The notes under the pieces: model-generated
The model's database searches: none
What the model saw: the letters and a program-made list of their open reading frames with translations, nothing else
Told to the model about the DNA's origin: nothing
Program-made: the position numbers and the translations under genes
Part shown: positions 45,722 to 55,794 of the stretch, piece after piece
Numbering within the stretch: position 1 is the first letter of the stretch
How the letters are laid out: each line of letters begins with the position of its first letter
Source of the DNA: Streptomyces dangxiongensis
Lineage (GTDB): Bacteria; Actinomycetota; Actinomycetes; Streptomycetales; Streptomycetaceae
Direction: 5' to 3'
Length of the DNA stretch: 64,000 nucleotides
Assembly: GCF_003675325.1 (NCBI RefSeq)
Contig: NZ_CP033073.1
Location: 434,001 to 498,000, forward strand

Positions 45722-46012
45722 ATGGACACGTCCGGCACCCTGCTGCTGGTGATCGCGGTCGTCGCCGCGGCGGCGCTGCTCGCCCTCGCCGTCGGTCTGC
45801 TCGTCCGGCTGGTACGGACCCGGCGGACGCTGCGGCAGGCCGGGCTGCCGACGGGACCGCGCTGGGTGTTCTGGGGGGCGGTCGCGTATCTCGTGCTCCC
45901 GACCGACCTGCTGCCCGACCCCGTCTACCTGGACGACATCGGCGTCCTCCTCCTCGCGCTGCGCAGCCTGCGCGCCGCCCGGCCGCTGCCGCCCGGCCCG
46001 TACGAACCCTGA
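45722..46012 (+). CDS. DUF1232 small membrane protein
   Basis: This 96-residue protein has an N-terminal transmembrane helix (LLLVIAVVAAAALLALAVGL) and the DUF1232 signature YLVLPTDLLPDPVYLDD followed by a second hydrophobic stretch. YkvA-like members are membrane proteins of unknown role. ATG 45722 is preceded by AAGGAGA. Confidence 0.88.
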   Translation: MDTSGTLLLVIAVVAAAALLALAVGLLVRLVRTRRTLRQAGLPTGPRWVFWGAVAYLVLPTDLLPDPVYLDDIGVLLLALRSLRAARPLPPGPYEP

Positions 46013-46143
46013 CCGGTCACCGGGGCGGCCGAACATCTCGCCGAGGGCGTGCGGCGCAACCTGACGCGAGGCTGACCACCGAGGCGGGGATGGTGGGGCG
46101 GGGCGGCCCGCTCCGAGGCCGCCGTTGCGGCAGGCACGCAACG

Positions 46144-46220
46144 GCCGAACCGAAGCCGACGCAGCGACCCAAGCCCCCCTGACGACAGGCGCGGAACCGC
46201 CGAACCGAAGCCGACGCAGC
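46144..46220. repeat. 22 bp direct repeat in intergenic DNA
   Basis: GCCGAACCGAAGCCGACGCA (plus GC) occurs at 46144-46165 and again at 46199-46220, exactly 55 bases apart start to start, between the DUF1232 gene and the repeat-protein gene. The copies are identical. No other function is seen in 46013-46305. Confidence 0.8.
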
Positions 46221-46305
46221 CGACGTCGCGGCCGGCTCCTCGTTGCGGTTCGCCGGACCGGTGAGCGGGGCTCACGGCGTGGTCGGCCGTGCGGGAGGGG
46301 GCGGC

Positions 46306-47592
46306 TCATCGGCCTCCGTCCGCCGGGCGGGTGGTGCCGGCGGTCAGGGTGGTCAGCACGATCGTCAGCGCGGCGAGTGCGGCGACCGCGGCCGTCATGC
46401 CGGCGACCCAGGGCGGCGCCAGCGTCGCCGCCCCCAGCCGGGCCGGGCCGGGCATGCCGAAGCGTCCGCCGAGCAGCTCTCCCGTGGCGAGCACCGCCGT
46501 GACACCGGCCGCGGCCGTCGCCGCGACGAGCCGGGCCGGTGCCGCCCGCGCGGTCATGGCCAGCGCCAGCAGTCCGCACAGCGCCGAGGCGAGCAGCGTG
46601 GCCCCGAGCACGCCTTGGGGCAGTCCGGCCCAGTAGCGTGGGGCGTGAGCCGCCCCGCACAGCAGCACCAGCGGCGCGGCACCGCGCGCGGCCCACGCCT
46701 GGGACCCCGGCCCCCGGCCGTCCCCGGCACGGTTCCCGTCCTGCCGCTCCCCCTGCCTCCGTCCCCCGGGCCGCCGCTCCCCGGCCGTCCGCTTCCCTGC
46801 CGGATTCTTCTGTTCCCCGGCCGCCGGCTTCCCGACCGGTTCCCTTTTCGACGGCCGTTGGTCCGCGGCCCGCTCCTCGGTCGGCCTGTCTCCGGCGGGC
46901 CGGCCGTCTCCCCCGGGCGCGGGTCCCGGTGCCCGGGTGCCGGGCGTGGGCCGTGGGTCGGCGGCCCCGGGAGGCGCCGGCTCGGGCAGCGGACGCTCAC
47001 GGCTGCGGCGGTCCGCGGCCAGCCGGCCGATCAGCTCGGCCAGCTCCTCGACGGGCCGGTGCTCGGCCACCGCCCGCACGACCGCCTCCCCGCAGTGCGG
47101 TTCCACCGGGTTGCGGTGCAGCAACTGCATCAGCCGGGACACGTCCTCCAGAGGGCGGTGCTCGGCGGCGGCCCGGATCGCCTCGTCGGCGCTGTCGCTC
47201 CCCCGGGGCGGCTTGGTCAGCAGCGCCACCAGCCGGGTGACGTCCTCAACGGACCGGTCCACCCCGACCGCGTGCAGCGCGTCGGCCGTGGTCCGGGCGT
47301 GCTCGGGTGACTCCTCCAGCAGGGTGATGAGCCGGACGACGTCCTCCAGCGGCCGGTCGGCGACGGCCGCGTGCACCAGGTCGCGCAGGGGGTCGCCGTA
47401 CACGGAGACGTTCGCGGCGTCGTACACGGAGACGTTCGCGGCGTCGTTCGCGCTGGGTGGCGCGGGCGGTTCTCCGGGAGGCCGTGGAGGCCGTGTCACG
47501 AGATGGGGAGCGGGCGTGGGTACGCCTGTGGTGGCCGGTGCCGGAGGTATCAGCGAGTCGTCGGGACGGTAGGACGAAGAGCGGGTGGTCAT
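46306..47592 (-). CDS. Membrane protein with four ~33-residue helical repeats
   Basis: This 428-residue protein begins disordered and contains a short duplication AANVSVY. Four consecutive repeats with core RPLEDVVRLITLL, RSVEDVTRLVALL, RPLEDVSRLMQLL and RPVEELAELIGRL (residues ~70-195) follow, then a charged Pro/Arg/Lys-rich linker and about four C-terminal transmembrane helices. The repeats look like paired amphipathic helices forming a small solenoid in the cytoplasm. No family is recognised. ATG 47592 follows TGGAG. It is divergent from the large phosphatase gene. Confidence 0.8.
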   Translation of the reverse strand: MTTRSSSYRPDDSLIPPAPATTGVPTPAPHLVTRPPRPPGEPPAPPSANDAANVSVYDAANVSVYGDPLRDLVHAAVADRPLEDVVRLITLLEESPEHARTTADALHAVGVDRSVEDVTRLVALLTKPPRGSDSADEAIRAAAEHRPLEDVSRLMQLLHRNPVEPHCGEAVVRAVAEHRPVEELAELIGRLAADRRSRERPLPEPAPPGAADPRPTPGTRAPGPAPGGDGRPAGDRPTEERAADQRPSKREPVGKPAAGEQKNPAGKRTAGERRPGGRRQGERQDGNRAGDGRGPGSQAWAARGAAPLVLLCGAAHAPRYWAGLPQGVLGATLLASALCGLLALAMTARAAPARLVAATAAAGVTAVLATGELLGGRFGMPGPARLGAATLAPPWVAGMTAAVAALAALTIVLTTLTAGTTRPADGGR

Positions 47593-47878
47593 CTCGGCTC
47601 CAGGAGAAGGGCGCGACCGCGCACCTGGCCCCGTGTGCGGTCTCGGCGTCAAGGAGTCCATTACTAGAAGCGGCTCACCGGCGCCGCCACTCGGGCGGGG
47701 CACAGGTGTGAGATCACGGGCGGGCCCGGCGGCGGAACGTGGAGCGGCTCCCCGCCGAAGCGGTCCGCTCCGGTCCCCCGCGCCCTCCCCGCCCAGGTGC
47801 GTTCCGCGTGTGTCGTGGCGCATTCTTGCTGTGTCATCCATGTCATCCATCCGGAGGCGCACGGGACGAGGTGGACCG

Positions 47879-50449
47879 ATGACCGGGAGCGGCGAGCGGG
47901 CGGTCCGTACGCGGGCCCGGCTGGCCGCGCTGCTGGCCGACGCCTCGACCTGCGCGGTCGGCGCGGCCGACGGCCGGGTGGCGGGCGTGTATCTGCGGTC
48001 CGGCACGCCGGGCACGCTGCGCCTCGCGGTGCTCGTGGGGCTGCCCGGCGCGCTGTTCAGGCCCTGGTGGCGACTGCACGTCGGCCGTCCCTTCCCCGTC
48101 GCCGACGCCTACCGGCTCGGCGTGCCGGTGGTCCTGCCGAACGCCACGGAGACCATGCGCCGGTATCCACAGTTCGCGGCCGGTCTGCCGTTCCCGTTCG
48201 GGTCGGTGCACGTGCCGGTGCCGGGTGGGACCGAGCCGCTGGGCGTCCTCACGGTGCTGCGCCCGTCGGTGGCGGACACCCTCGACGACCTCCTCGACCG
48301 GGACCAGCTCGCCCAGCTCGCCGAGGGCCTCGGCGCCGGCCTGCGGGCCCTGGCCGACGGCGACGAGAGCACGGTGTCCTGGGACGGGGAGCCGCTCGGT
48401 GTCCGGCCGCCCGCGAGCCAGGCCGCACGCGCCGCCGTGGGACGCTTCACCTGGGACCCGGCGACCTCCGAGGTGCTCGCGGACGACCGGCTGCACGCGC
48501 TGCTCGGCCTGCGCCCCGGCGAGTTCACGGGGACGGAGGCGGCGCTCGCGGACGCCGTGGCCCCGGCCGACGCGCACCGCATCCTGGCCGCGCTGCGCGA
48601 CGCCGCCGCCGGGACGCCGCCGGGTACCCCGCTGGACCTGCGGTCCCGGGACGGCACACCGCGGTTGCTCGATCTGTGGCCGGCGTCCGGCGGCGCCAGC
48701 GGGACGGCGGGGCGCGATGCGGTCCGCGGGCTGGTCCGGGGGGTGGTCTTCGACCCCGGCCCGGGGGCCTCCGCGGACGGCGCGGCCGACCTGCTGCCGC
48801 AGGGCGTGTTCTGCCTGGACCGGCTGGGGCTGATCGTGTACGCCAATCCGGCCGCGGCCCGGTTCGCGGGCCGGGAGCGGGAGTGGTTGCTCGGGCGCGC
48901 GCTGTGGGAGGCGATGCCGTGGCTGTCCGGGCCGCCGTACGACGATCACCTGCGGGGCGCGCTGCTCGCCCCGGACCCGGTGCACTTCCACGCGCGGCGG
49001 CCGGCCGGTGACCGGGGCGAGCCCGGTGAGGGCGAGTGGCTGGCCGTGTCGATACACCCCGGCCCGGACCTGCTGACCTGCACACTCGTCCCGGCCAGCC
49101 GTATGGAGACCGCGCTGGGGGAGGTCCCCGAGGCGCACGTCCCGGAGGACACGGTGGCGTCCGGTCACTCGCTGGCGCCGCTGTACCGGCCCATCGCTCT
49201 CGCCATCGCGCTGACCGACGCGGTGACCGCCCGGCAGGTGTCGGCGGTCGTCATGCAGGAGCTGCTGCCCGCGTTCGGCGGCCGGCGCCTGGCCATCTAC
49301 CTGCTCCAGGAACGCCACCTGTACCTGGCCTGGGAGACCGGCTTCCCGCAGGGCTTCCTCGCCTCGTTCGAGGGGGTCGGCCTGGACGCGCACCTGCCGG
49401 GCGTGGAGACCCTGACCACCGGCCGGCCGCTGTTCTTCGAGTCGATGCAGCAGCTTACCGCCGCCTACCCGGGCATCGCGCTCGACGCCGACGAGGGCGC
49501 CCGGGCCTTCCTGCCGCTGATCGCCTCCGGCCGGCCGGTCGGCTCCTGCATCCTCGGCTTCGAGGGCTCACGCGGCTTCAGCACGGAGGAACGTACGGTC
49601 CTCACCGCGCTCGCCGGGCTGATCGCGCACGCGATGGAGCGGGCACAGCGCTACGACAGCGAGGCGGCGCTGGCGCGCGGTCTCCAGCAGGCGCTGCTGC
49701 CCCGGCGGCTGTCGGTGCACCCGCGGGTGGAGACCGCGGGCCGGTATCTGCCCGGTACGCAGGGCATGGACGTGGGCGGTGACTGGTATGACGTGGTCGG
49801 TGCCGGGGACGGGCTCGCGCTGGTCATCGGCGATGTGCAGGGGCACGGGGTGCAGGCCGCGGCCACCATGGGGCAGCTACGCAGTGCCGTCCGCGCGTTC
49901 GCGCTGGGCGACCGGCCGCCGGACGAGGTGCTGAGCGGCACCAACCTCCTGTTGATCGACCTGGACCCGGGCCAGTTCGCCAGCTGCTGCTATCTGCGCC
50001 TCGACCCCGTCACCGGCCGGACCAGGATCGCCCGGGCCGGCCATCCGCCGCCGCTGTTGCGCGCTCCCGACGGCAGCACCCGCGTGCTGGACATCCCGGG
50101 CGGTGTCGTCCTCGGGGTGGATCCGGCCGCCCGGTACCCGGTCACCGAGGTGCTGCTGGAGCCGGACGCCATCCTCGCCCTGTACACGGACGGGCTCGTG
50201 GAGCGGCCGGGCGCCGACATCGACGACGGCATCACCGCGCTCCGGCTGGCGCTCGCCCAGGCCGGTGCGAACGCCGGCCGGCCCGGCAGGCGGTCGCTGA
50301 CCGGGGTCGCCGACCAGCTCACGGCCAACGCCCGGCACGCCACCGACCGCCCCGACGACGTGGCTCTCCTGCTCGCCGCCCGTCGCCCGGCCCCCGCACC
50401 GCACGACCGGCCGCCCGCCTCCACCCCGCCACCCCCACCGCACGGCTGA
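47879..50449 (+). CDS. Multidomain SpoIIE-type phosphatase (GAF/PAS sensors)
   Basis: This 856-residue soluble signalling protein has an N-terminal GAF-like part (AVLVGLPGALFRPWWRLHVG), a PAS-like part around LLPQGVFCLDRLGLIVYANP, a second GAF domain (about residues 455-600) and a C-terminal SpoIIE/PP2C domain: VGGDWYDVV, LVIGDVQGHG, ARAGHPPPLL and LALYTDGLVERPG. It would dephosphorylate an anti-anti-sigma factor in response to an intracellular signal. It lacks the HATPase domain that its downstream neighbour has. ATG 47879 follows GAGGTGG. Confidence 0.93.
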   Translation: MTGSGERAVRTRARLAALLADASTCAVGAADGRVAGVYLRSGTPGTLRLAVLVGLPGALFRPWWRLHVGRPFPVADAYRLGVPVVLPNATETMRRYPQFAAGLPFPFGSVHVPVPGGTEPLGVLTVLRPSVADTLDDLLDRDQLAQLAEGLGAGLRALADGDESTVSWDGEPLGVRPPASQAARAAVGRFTWDPATSEVLADDRLHALLGLRPGEFTGTEAALADAVAPADAHRILAALRDAAAGTPPGTPLDLRSRDGTPRLLDLWPASGGASGTAGRDAVRGLVRGVVFDPGPGASADGAADLLPQGVFCLDRLGLIVYANPAAARFAGREREWLLGRALWEAMPWLSGPPYDDHLRGALLAPDPVHFHARRPAGDRGEPGEGEWLAVSIHPGPDLLTCTLVPASRMETALGEVPEAHVPEDTVASGHSLAPLYRPIALAIALTDAVTARQVSAVVMQELLPAFGGRRLAIYLLQERHLYLAWETGFPQGFLASFEGVGLDAHLPGVETLTTGRPLFFESMQQLTAAYPGIALDADEGARAFLPLIASGRPVGSCILGFEGSRGFSTEERTVLTALAGLIAHAMERAQRYDSEAALARGLQQALLPRRLSVHPRVETAGRYLPGTQGMDVGGDWYDVVGAGDGLALVIGDVQGHGVQAAATMGQLRSAVRAFALGDRPPDEVLSGTNLLLIDLDPGQFASCCYLRLDPVTGRTRIARAGHPPPLLRAPDGSTRVLDIPGGVVLGVDPAARYPVTEVLLEPDAILALYTDGLVERPGADIDDGITALRLALAQAGANAGRPGRRSLTGVADQLTANARHATDRPDDVALLLAARRPAPAPHDRPPASTPPPPPHG

Positions 50450-50566
50450 CCCCGCCTTCCCCGCCGTCTCCCCGTTCTCGCTCCCGGCGGCCCTCTTCCC
50501 GGCCAGCGGTGGGCAGCCCGGGTGACGGTCTCGCCTGAGGGCGCCGGGCAGTGTAGACATGGGCAC

Positions 50567-53305
50567 ATGGTGCGACTGCCCAGCCGGCCCGCGACTCGGC
50601 CGTCCCGTTCTTTCGGGCACCCGCGCGCACCGCAGGGGCCGCCGCGGAACGGGGACGACGCGGACGGCAGCCGGCCGGGGGTGCTGCGGTCGGCGGTGTC
50701 GGGGCGCAGCGTGGCGGGGCAGGTGTTCCTGCTCCAGGTGGTGATCGTGCTCCTGCTGGTCGTCTCGGCCGTCGTGGCACAGGTCCTCCAGGTGCGGCAC
50801 GACAGCGACCTCGAGGCGACCAACCGCTCCCTCGCCGTGGCCGAGACGTTCGCGAACGCGCCCGGCACGGCCGCCGCCCTGCGCTCCCCCGACCCCACGG
50901 CCGTGCTCCAGCCGCGCGCCGAGGCCACCCGCAAGGCCACCGGCGTGGACTTCGTCGTCGTGATGAACACCGACGGCGTCCGCTACACCCATCCCAGGAC
51001 CGACCGCATCGGCAGGAGGTTCGTCGGCACGATCGCCCCGGCCCTCGCCGGCGGCACGGTCACCGAGCACATCACCGGCACCATCGGCCCGCTGGTGCAG
51101 GTCGTGGTCCCGGTCAGGGACCGGGCCGGCAAGGTGGCCGGCCTGGTGTCCGCGGGGATCACCACCGCGCACGTGGGCGGGGCCGCCGACCAGCAGCTCC
51201 CGTTGCTGCTCGCGGCGGCGGCAGCGGCGCTCGCGCTGGCCACCGCGGGCACGGCCCTGGTCAGCCGGCGGTTGCTGCGCCAGACGCGCGGTCTCGGGCC
51301 GTACGAGATGACCCGCATGTACGAGCACCACGACGCGGTGCTGCACGCCGTCCGGGAAGGGGTGCTGATCGTCGGCGGCGACGGGCGGCTGCTGCTGGCC
51401 AATGACGAGGCGCACCGCTTGCTGGACCTGCCCGAGGACGCCGAGCGCCGGCATGTGCTGGAGCTGGGCCTGGACGACGAGACGGCCGGTCTGCTGGCCT
51501 CCGGGCGGATCGCCACGGACGAGGTGCACCTGGTCAAGGACCGTCTGCTGGCGGTCAACCAGCGGCCCACCGACCTGCGCGGCGGCCCGGCCGGGAGCGT
51601 GACGACGCTGCGCGACTCCACCGAGCTGCGCGCCGTGTCCGGCCGCGCGGAGGTGGCCCGGGAGCGGCTGAACATGCTGTACGACGCCGGGGTGGGCATC
51701 GGCACCAGCCTGGACGTGACCCGTACCGCGGAGGAGCTGGCGCAGCTTGCGGTGCCCCGGTTCGCGGACTTCGCGACGGTGGACCTGTTCGACGCGGTGC
51801 TCAGCGGGGAGGAGCCGCGGCCGGGGACGGCGCTGCGCCGTGCGGCCTGTGCCGGCATCCGCAAGGACGCCCCGCTGTACCCGGCCGGCGACCGGATCCG
51901 GTTCGTGCCCACCTCACCGCAGGCCCGCAGCCTGGTCACCGGCCAGTCGCTGGTCGAGCCCCGGCTCCGCACGTCGCCCGGCTGGCGCGCGCAGGACCTG
52001 GAACGCAGCGACCAGGTCCTGGCGTACGGCATCCACTCGCTGATCGCGGTGCCGCTGCGGGCGGGCAGTCTGGTGCTGGGGGTGGCGACCTTCTGGCGGT
52101 CGGAGAAGCCGCAGCCGTTCGACACGGAGGAACTGGCCCTCGCCGAGGAGTTGGTGGCACGGGCGGCGGTGTCGATCGACAACGCCCGCCGGTACACCCG
52201 AGAGCACAGCATGGCGGTGACCCTCCAGCGCAGCCTGCTGCCGCGGACCCTGCCCGAGCAGGGCGCGCTGGACATCGCCTACCGCTATCTGCCGGCCCAG
52301 GCCGGGGTGGGCGGCGACTGGTTCGACGTGCTGCCGCTGTCCGGCGCGCGGGTCGCGCTCGTCGTCGGCGATGTCGTGGGGCACGGGCTGCACGCGGCGG
52401 CGACCATGGGCCGGCTGCGTACGGCCGTGCACAATTTCTCCTCGCTCGATCTGCCGCCCGACGAACTGCTCGCTCTGCTGGACGAGCTGGTCGGGCGGAT
52501 CGACCAGGACGAGACCCCGGCGACGGGCGCGGCCGTGGTCACGGGCGCGACCTGCCTGTACGCGATCTACGATCCGGTGTCCCGGCGGTGCTCGATGGCG
52601 CGGGCCGGTCATCCGCCGCCCGCACTGGCGCGCCCGGACGGCAGCGTGGAGTTCCTCGACCTGCCGGCGGGTCCGCCGCTGGGCCTGGGCGGGCTGCCGT
52701 TCGAGACGGCGGAGCTGGAACTGCCGGAGGACAGCCGGCTGGTGCTGTACACCGACGGGCTGGTGGAGGACCGGGAGCGGGACATCGACGAGGGGCTCGG
52801 CCTGCTCCGCGACGCCCTGCTCCGTACGCCGGGCGCGTCACCGGAGGACACCTGCCGTACGGTGCTGGACCGGCTGCCGGCCCGGCCGAGCGACGACGTG
52901 GCGCTGATCGTGGCCCGCACCCGGGTGCTGGGCGGGGACCGGGTCGCGCAGTGGCAGGTGCCGTCCGAACCGGCGGCCGTGTCCGAGGTACGGGCCTCGG
53001 TGACCCGGGAGCTGTCCGGCTGGGGCCTGGAAGACCTGGCGTTCACGACCGAGCTGATCCTCAGCGAGCTGGTGACCAACGCCATCCGCTACGGTCGCGG
53101 CCCCATCGGGGTGCGGCTGCTGCGCGACCGCACGCTGATCTGCGAGGTCTCCGACCGCAGCACGACGTCCCCGCATCTGCGGTACGCGGGGAGCACCGAC
53201 GAGGGCGGCCGCGGTCTGTTCCTGGTCGCCCAGCTCGCCGAGCGCTGGGGCACCCGCTACACCCCGCAGGGCAAGGTCATCTGGGCGGAACAGCCGCTTC
53301 CGTGA
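50567..53305 (+). CDS. Membrane sensor with PAS, GAF, SpoIIE phosphatase and HATPase domains
   Basis: This 912-residue protein has a transmembrane helix (VFLLQVVIVLLLVVSAVVAQ), an extracellular Cache-like sensor (GVDFVVVMNTDGVRYTHP) and a second helix. PAS (REGVLIVGGDGRLLLANDEA), GAF and SpoIIE domains (VGGDWFDVL, LVVGDVVGHG, RAGHPPPAL, VLYTDGLVED) follow, ending in a HATPase/RsbW-like kinase domain (LILSELVTNAIRYG). Having both a phosphatase and a kinase-type module lets one protein set the phosphorylation state of an anti-sigma antagonist in response to an external signal. ATG 50567. Confidence 0.95.
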   Translation: MVRLPSRPATRPSRSFGHPRAPQGPPRNGDDADGSRPGVLRSAVSGRSVAGQVFLLQVVIVLLLVVSAVVAQVLQVRHDSDLEATNRSLAVAETFANAPGTAAALRSPDPTAVLQPRAEATRKATGVDFVVVMNTDGVRYTHPRTDRIGRRFVGTIAPALAGGTVTEHITGTIGPLVQVVVPVRDRAGKVAGLVSAGITTAHVGGAADQQLPLLLAAAAAALALATAGTALVSRRLLRQTRGLGPYEMTRMYEHHDAVLHAVREGVLIVGGDGRLLLANDEAHRLLDLPEDAERRHVLELGLDDETAGLLASGRIATDEVHLVKDRLLAVNQRPTDLRGGPAGSVTTLRDSTELRAVSGRAEVARERLNMLYDAGVGIGTSLDVTRTAEELAQLAVPRFADFATVDLFDAVLSGEEPRPGTALRRAACAGIRKDAPLYPAGDRIRFVPTSPQARSLVTGQSLVEPRLRTSPGWRAQDLERSDQVLAYGIHSLIAVPLRAGSLVLGVATFWRSEKPQPFDTEELALAEELVARAAVSIDNARRYTREHSMAVTLQRSLLPRTLPEQGALDIAYRYLPAQAGVGGDWFDVLPLSGARVALVVGDVVGHGLHAAATMGRLRTAVHNFSSLDLPPDELLALLDELVGRIDQDETPATGAAVVTGATCLYAIYDPVSRRCSMARAGHPPPALARPDGSVEFLDLPAGPPLGLGGLPFETAELELPEDSRLVLYTDGLVEDRERDIDEGLGLLRDALLRTPGASPEDTCRTVLDRLPARPSDDVALIVARTRVLGGDRVAQWQVPSEPAAVSEVRASVTRELSGWGLEDLAFTTELILSELVTNAIRYGRGPIGVRLLRDRTLICEVSDRSTTSPHLRYAGSTDEGGRGLFLVAQLAERWGTRYTPQGKVIWAEQPLP

Positions 53306-53397
53306 ACGGGCCGGGCGCGGCGGACACCCGGTGGGCGCGTGCCGTGGGGGGGGCGCCGAGGGCGGTACCGCCGAGTGCGGGGGCGCCGTAGGAGGGT

Positions 53398-55233
53398 TCA
53401 GCCGAGGGCACGGTCCAGGTTGAAGGCGGCGCTGATCAGGGACAGATGGGTGAAGGCCTGCGGGAAGTTGCCCTGTTGGCGGCCGGTGCGGCCGATCTCC
53501 TCGGCGTACAGGCCGAGATGGTTGGCGTAGGTGAGCATCTTCTCGAAGGCGAGGCGGGCCTCGTCGAGGCGGCCGGCCCGGACGAGCGCCTCGACGTACC
53601 AGAAGGAGCAGATGGAGAACGTGCCCTCGTCGCCGCGGAGTCCGTCGGGGCTGGCCTGCGGGTCGTAGCGGTAGACGAGGGAGTCGGAGACCAGGTCGTC
53701 GGTGAGGGCGTCCAGGGTGGACAGCCACTTGGGGTCGGTGGGGGCGATGAATTTGGCGAGCGGCATCATCAGCAGGGAGGCGTCCAGGACGTCGCCGCCC
53801 TCGTACTGCACGAAGGCGCCCCGGCGCTCGGACCAGCCGCGGTCCATGATCCGGCGGTAGACGGTGTCGCGGGACCGACGCCAGCGGGTCAGGTCGGCGG
53901 GCAGGCCGCGCCGGTTGGCGAGGCGGATGGCCCGCTCGATCGCGACCCAGCACATCAGCCGCGAGTAGAGGAAGTTCTTGCGCCCGCCGCGGGTCTCCCA
54001 CACGCCCTCGTCGGGCTGGTCCCAGTGGTCGCACACCCAGTCGACCAACTGGCACACGTCGTCCCACTGACCGCTGGAGATGGGCTGGGCCCACGTGTCG
54101 TAGAGGTAGATGGAGTCGATCAGCGCGCCGTAGATGTCGAGCTGGAGCTGACCGGCGGCGGCGTTGCCGACCCGGACCGGTGCGGAGCCCTGATGCCCCT
54201 CCAGGTGCGGCAGCTCGCGTTCGGGCAGGTCGGCGCGGCCGTCGATGCCGTACATGATCTGCAGGGGTCCGGTGCCGTCGCCGCAGCCGGGGCTGATGTG
54301 TGTGGTCACGAACCGCATGAAGGCCTCCGCCTCGCCGCTGAAGCCGAGCCGCAGCAGCGCGTACACGCAGAACGCGGCGTCCCGCACCCACACGTACCGG
54401 TAGTCCCAGTTGCGTTCGCCGCCGAGCTGTTCGGGCAGGCTGGTGGTGGGGGCGGCGATGATCGCGCCGGTGGGGGCGTAGGTGAGCAGCTTGAGGGTGA
54501 GTGCGGAGCGGTGCACCATCTCTCGCCAGCGGCCCCGGTAGCGGGACTGGTGGAGCCAGCGCCGCCAGTAGGCGACGGTGGCGGTGAACTCGTGCTCGGC
54601 CTCGGCGTGGGCACAGCCGCGCGGGGCGATCCGGGCGCCGGCCTGGTCCAGGGCGAACACCGTGGAGTCGCCCTCGTCGAGTTTGAAGTCGGCCCACGCG
54701 TCCCGGTCGTCGTACTCCAGGGCCGTGGTGGAGGTGAGTGTCAGGGACAGGTCGGGCGACTCGAACAGAACCATGCCGTCCAGGGCGCGCAGGGTGTGCG
54801 GGGCGGCGCCGTAGTCGAAGCGGGGGGCGACCAGCGCCCGGAAGGGCACGGTGCCGCGGACGCAGACCACGCGCCGGATGAGCCGGTGCCGGCCGGTCTC
54901 GGAGCCCTCCGTCCCGACGGGCATGAAGTCCTGCACCTCGCCGACGCCGTCCTCGGTGAAGAACCGGGTGATCAGCACGTTGGTGTCGGGGAAGTAGAAC
55001 TGTTTGGTCCGGGCCGGCACGGTGGCGGCCAGCTCGAACCGGCCGCCGCGTTCGGCGTCCAGGATCGCCGCGAAGACGCTGGGGGCGTCGAAGGACGGGC
55101 AGCAGTACCAGTCGATGGTGCCGTCGGTGCCGACCAGGGCCACACTGCGCAGGTCGCCGATGAGTCCGTGGTCGGCGATGGGGAGGTAGCGGCGGCCGGG
55201 GGCCGCGTCCTCGGGGAACGGCGTCTCGGCCAT
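53398..55233 (-). CDS. Glycoside hydrolase family 15 (glucoamylase/trehalase-like)
   Basis: This 611-residue cytosolic enzyme has an N-terminal beta-sandwich (LPIADHGLIGDLRSVALVG, DWYCCPSFDAPSVFAAIL) and an (alpha/alpha)6 barrel: NWDYRYVWVRDAAF, GVWETRGG (candidate catalytic Glu) and LYAEEIGRTGRQQGNFPQAF (second Glu). The no-signal, intracellular form is typical of actinobacterial GH15 members, some shown to be trehalases. It removes glucose from alpha-glucans or trehalose. ATG 55233 follows GGGAGG. Confidence 0.92.
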   Translation of the reverse strand: MAETPFPEDAAPGRRYLPIADHGLIGDLRSVALVGTDGTIDWYCCPSFDAPSVFAAILDAERGGRFELAATVPARTKQFYFPDTNVLITRFFTEDGVGEVQDFMPVGTEGSETGRHRLIRRVVCVRGTVPFRALVAPRFDYGAAPHTLRALDGMVLFESPDLSLTLTSTTALEYDDRDAWADFKLDEGDSTVFALDQAGARIAPRGCAHAEAEHEFTATVAYWRRWLHQSRYRGRWREMVHRSALTLKLLTYAPTGAIIAAPTTSLPEQLGGERNWDYRYVWVRDAAFCVYALLRLGFSGEAEAFMRFVTTHISPGCGDGTGPLQIMYGIDGRADLPERELPHLEGHQGSAPVRVGNAAAGQLQLDIYGALIDSIYLYDTWAQPISSGQWDDVCQLVDWVCDHWDQPDEGVWETRGGRKNFLYSRLMCWVAIERAIRLANRRGLPADLTRWRRSRDTVYRRIMDRGWSERRGAFVQYEGGDVLDASLLMMPLAKFIAPTDPKWLSTLDALTDDLVSDSLVYRYDPQASPDGLRGDEGTFSICSFWYVEALVRAGRLDEARLAFEKMLTYANHLGLYAEEIGRTGRQQGNFPQAFTHLSLISAAFNLDRALG

Positions 55234-55481
55234 CGGCGGCCTCCCGGTTCGGTACGGGCGTTGTCCCACGATGCGGGTGTCCCCCCGCTCACGGGCGTTT
55301 CCCGTTCACGGGTGTTATCCAGCTTAGAAGCGAATGGGCTCGTGTGGCGTGGGCAGGCGCTTCCTCGCCGCCCCCGGCGCTTTCCGGATGCAGGGTGCGC
55401 CGAGGCGGGCAATGGTGAGAGGGTGCCCCGTTCGAAAGGCACCGGCACGGATGCGGTCATCCGGACCGAGGAGGAGGCATC

Positions 55482-55691
55482 ATGTCGACATCCACACCCG
55501 AAGAGTCCCGGTCGTCGTCGGACGACGTCTGCACCCCGGACGCCCTGCTCCACTCCGCTCCCCCGAGGGACGTCACCCCCGAGGATCTGGTGATGGCGGC
55601 GGGCAGGGACGTCACGCCGAAGAACCTCGACTGGGCGCGGCAGAAGCTGGAGTCCGAGGGCTCCGCGGCCGTCGAGAAGCTGCTGCCCTAG
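55482..55691 (+). CDS. Small acidic conserved protein
   Basis: This 69-residue soluble protein has a disordered Ser-rich start and a C-terminal helix (LDWARQKLESEGSAAVEKLL). The segment DVTPEDLVMAAGRDVTPKNL contains a direct repeat of DVTP-x-x-L. ATG 55482 follows GAGGAGG. Such proteins occur widely in Streptomyces without known function. Confidence 0.8.
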   Translation: MSTSTPEESRSSSDDVCTPDALLHSAPPRDVTPEDLVMAAGRDVTPKNLDWARQKLESEGSAAVEKLLP

Positions 55692-55794
55692 GGCGGTCCG
55701 GGGAACCGAGGGAGACGGACGACGCTACCGGCCGGGCGAGGGAACGCCCAGCCGGTACCGTCGTCTCGCGCGTGAGGCGAGCGGGCGCCGGCGG

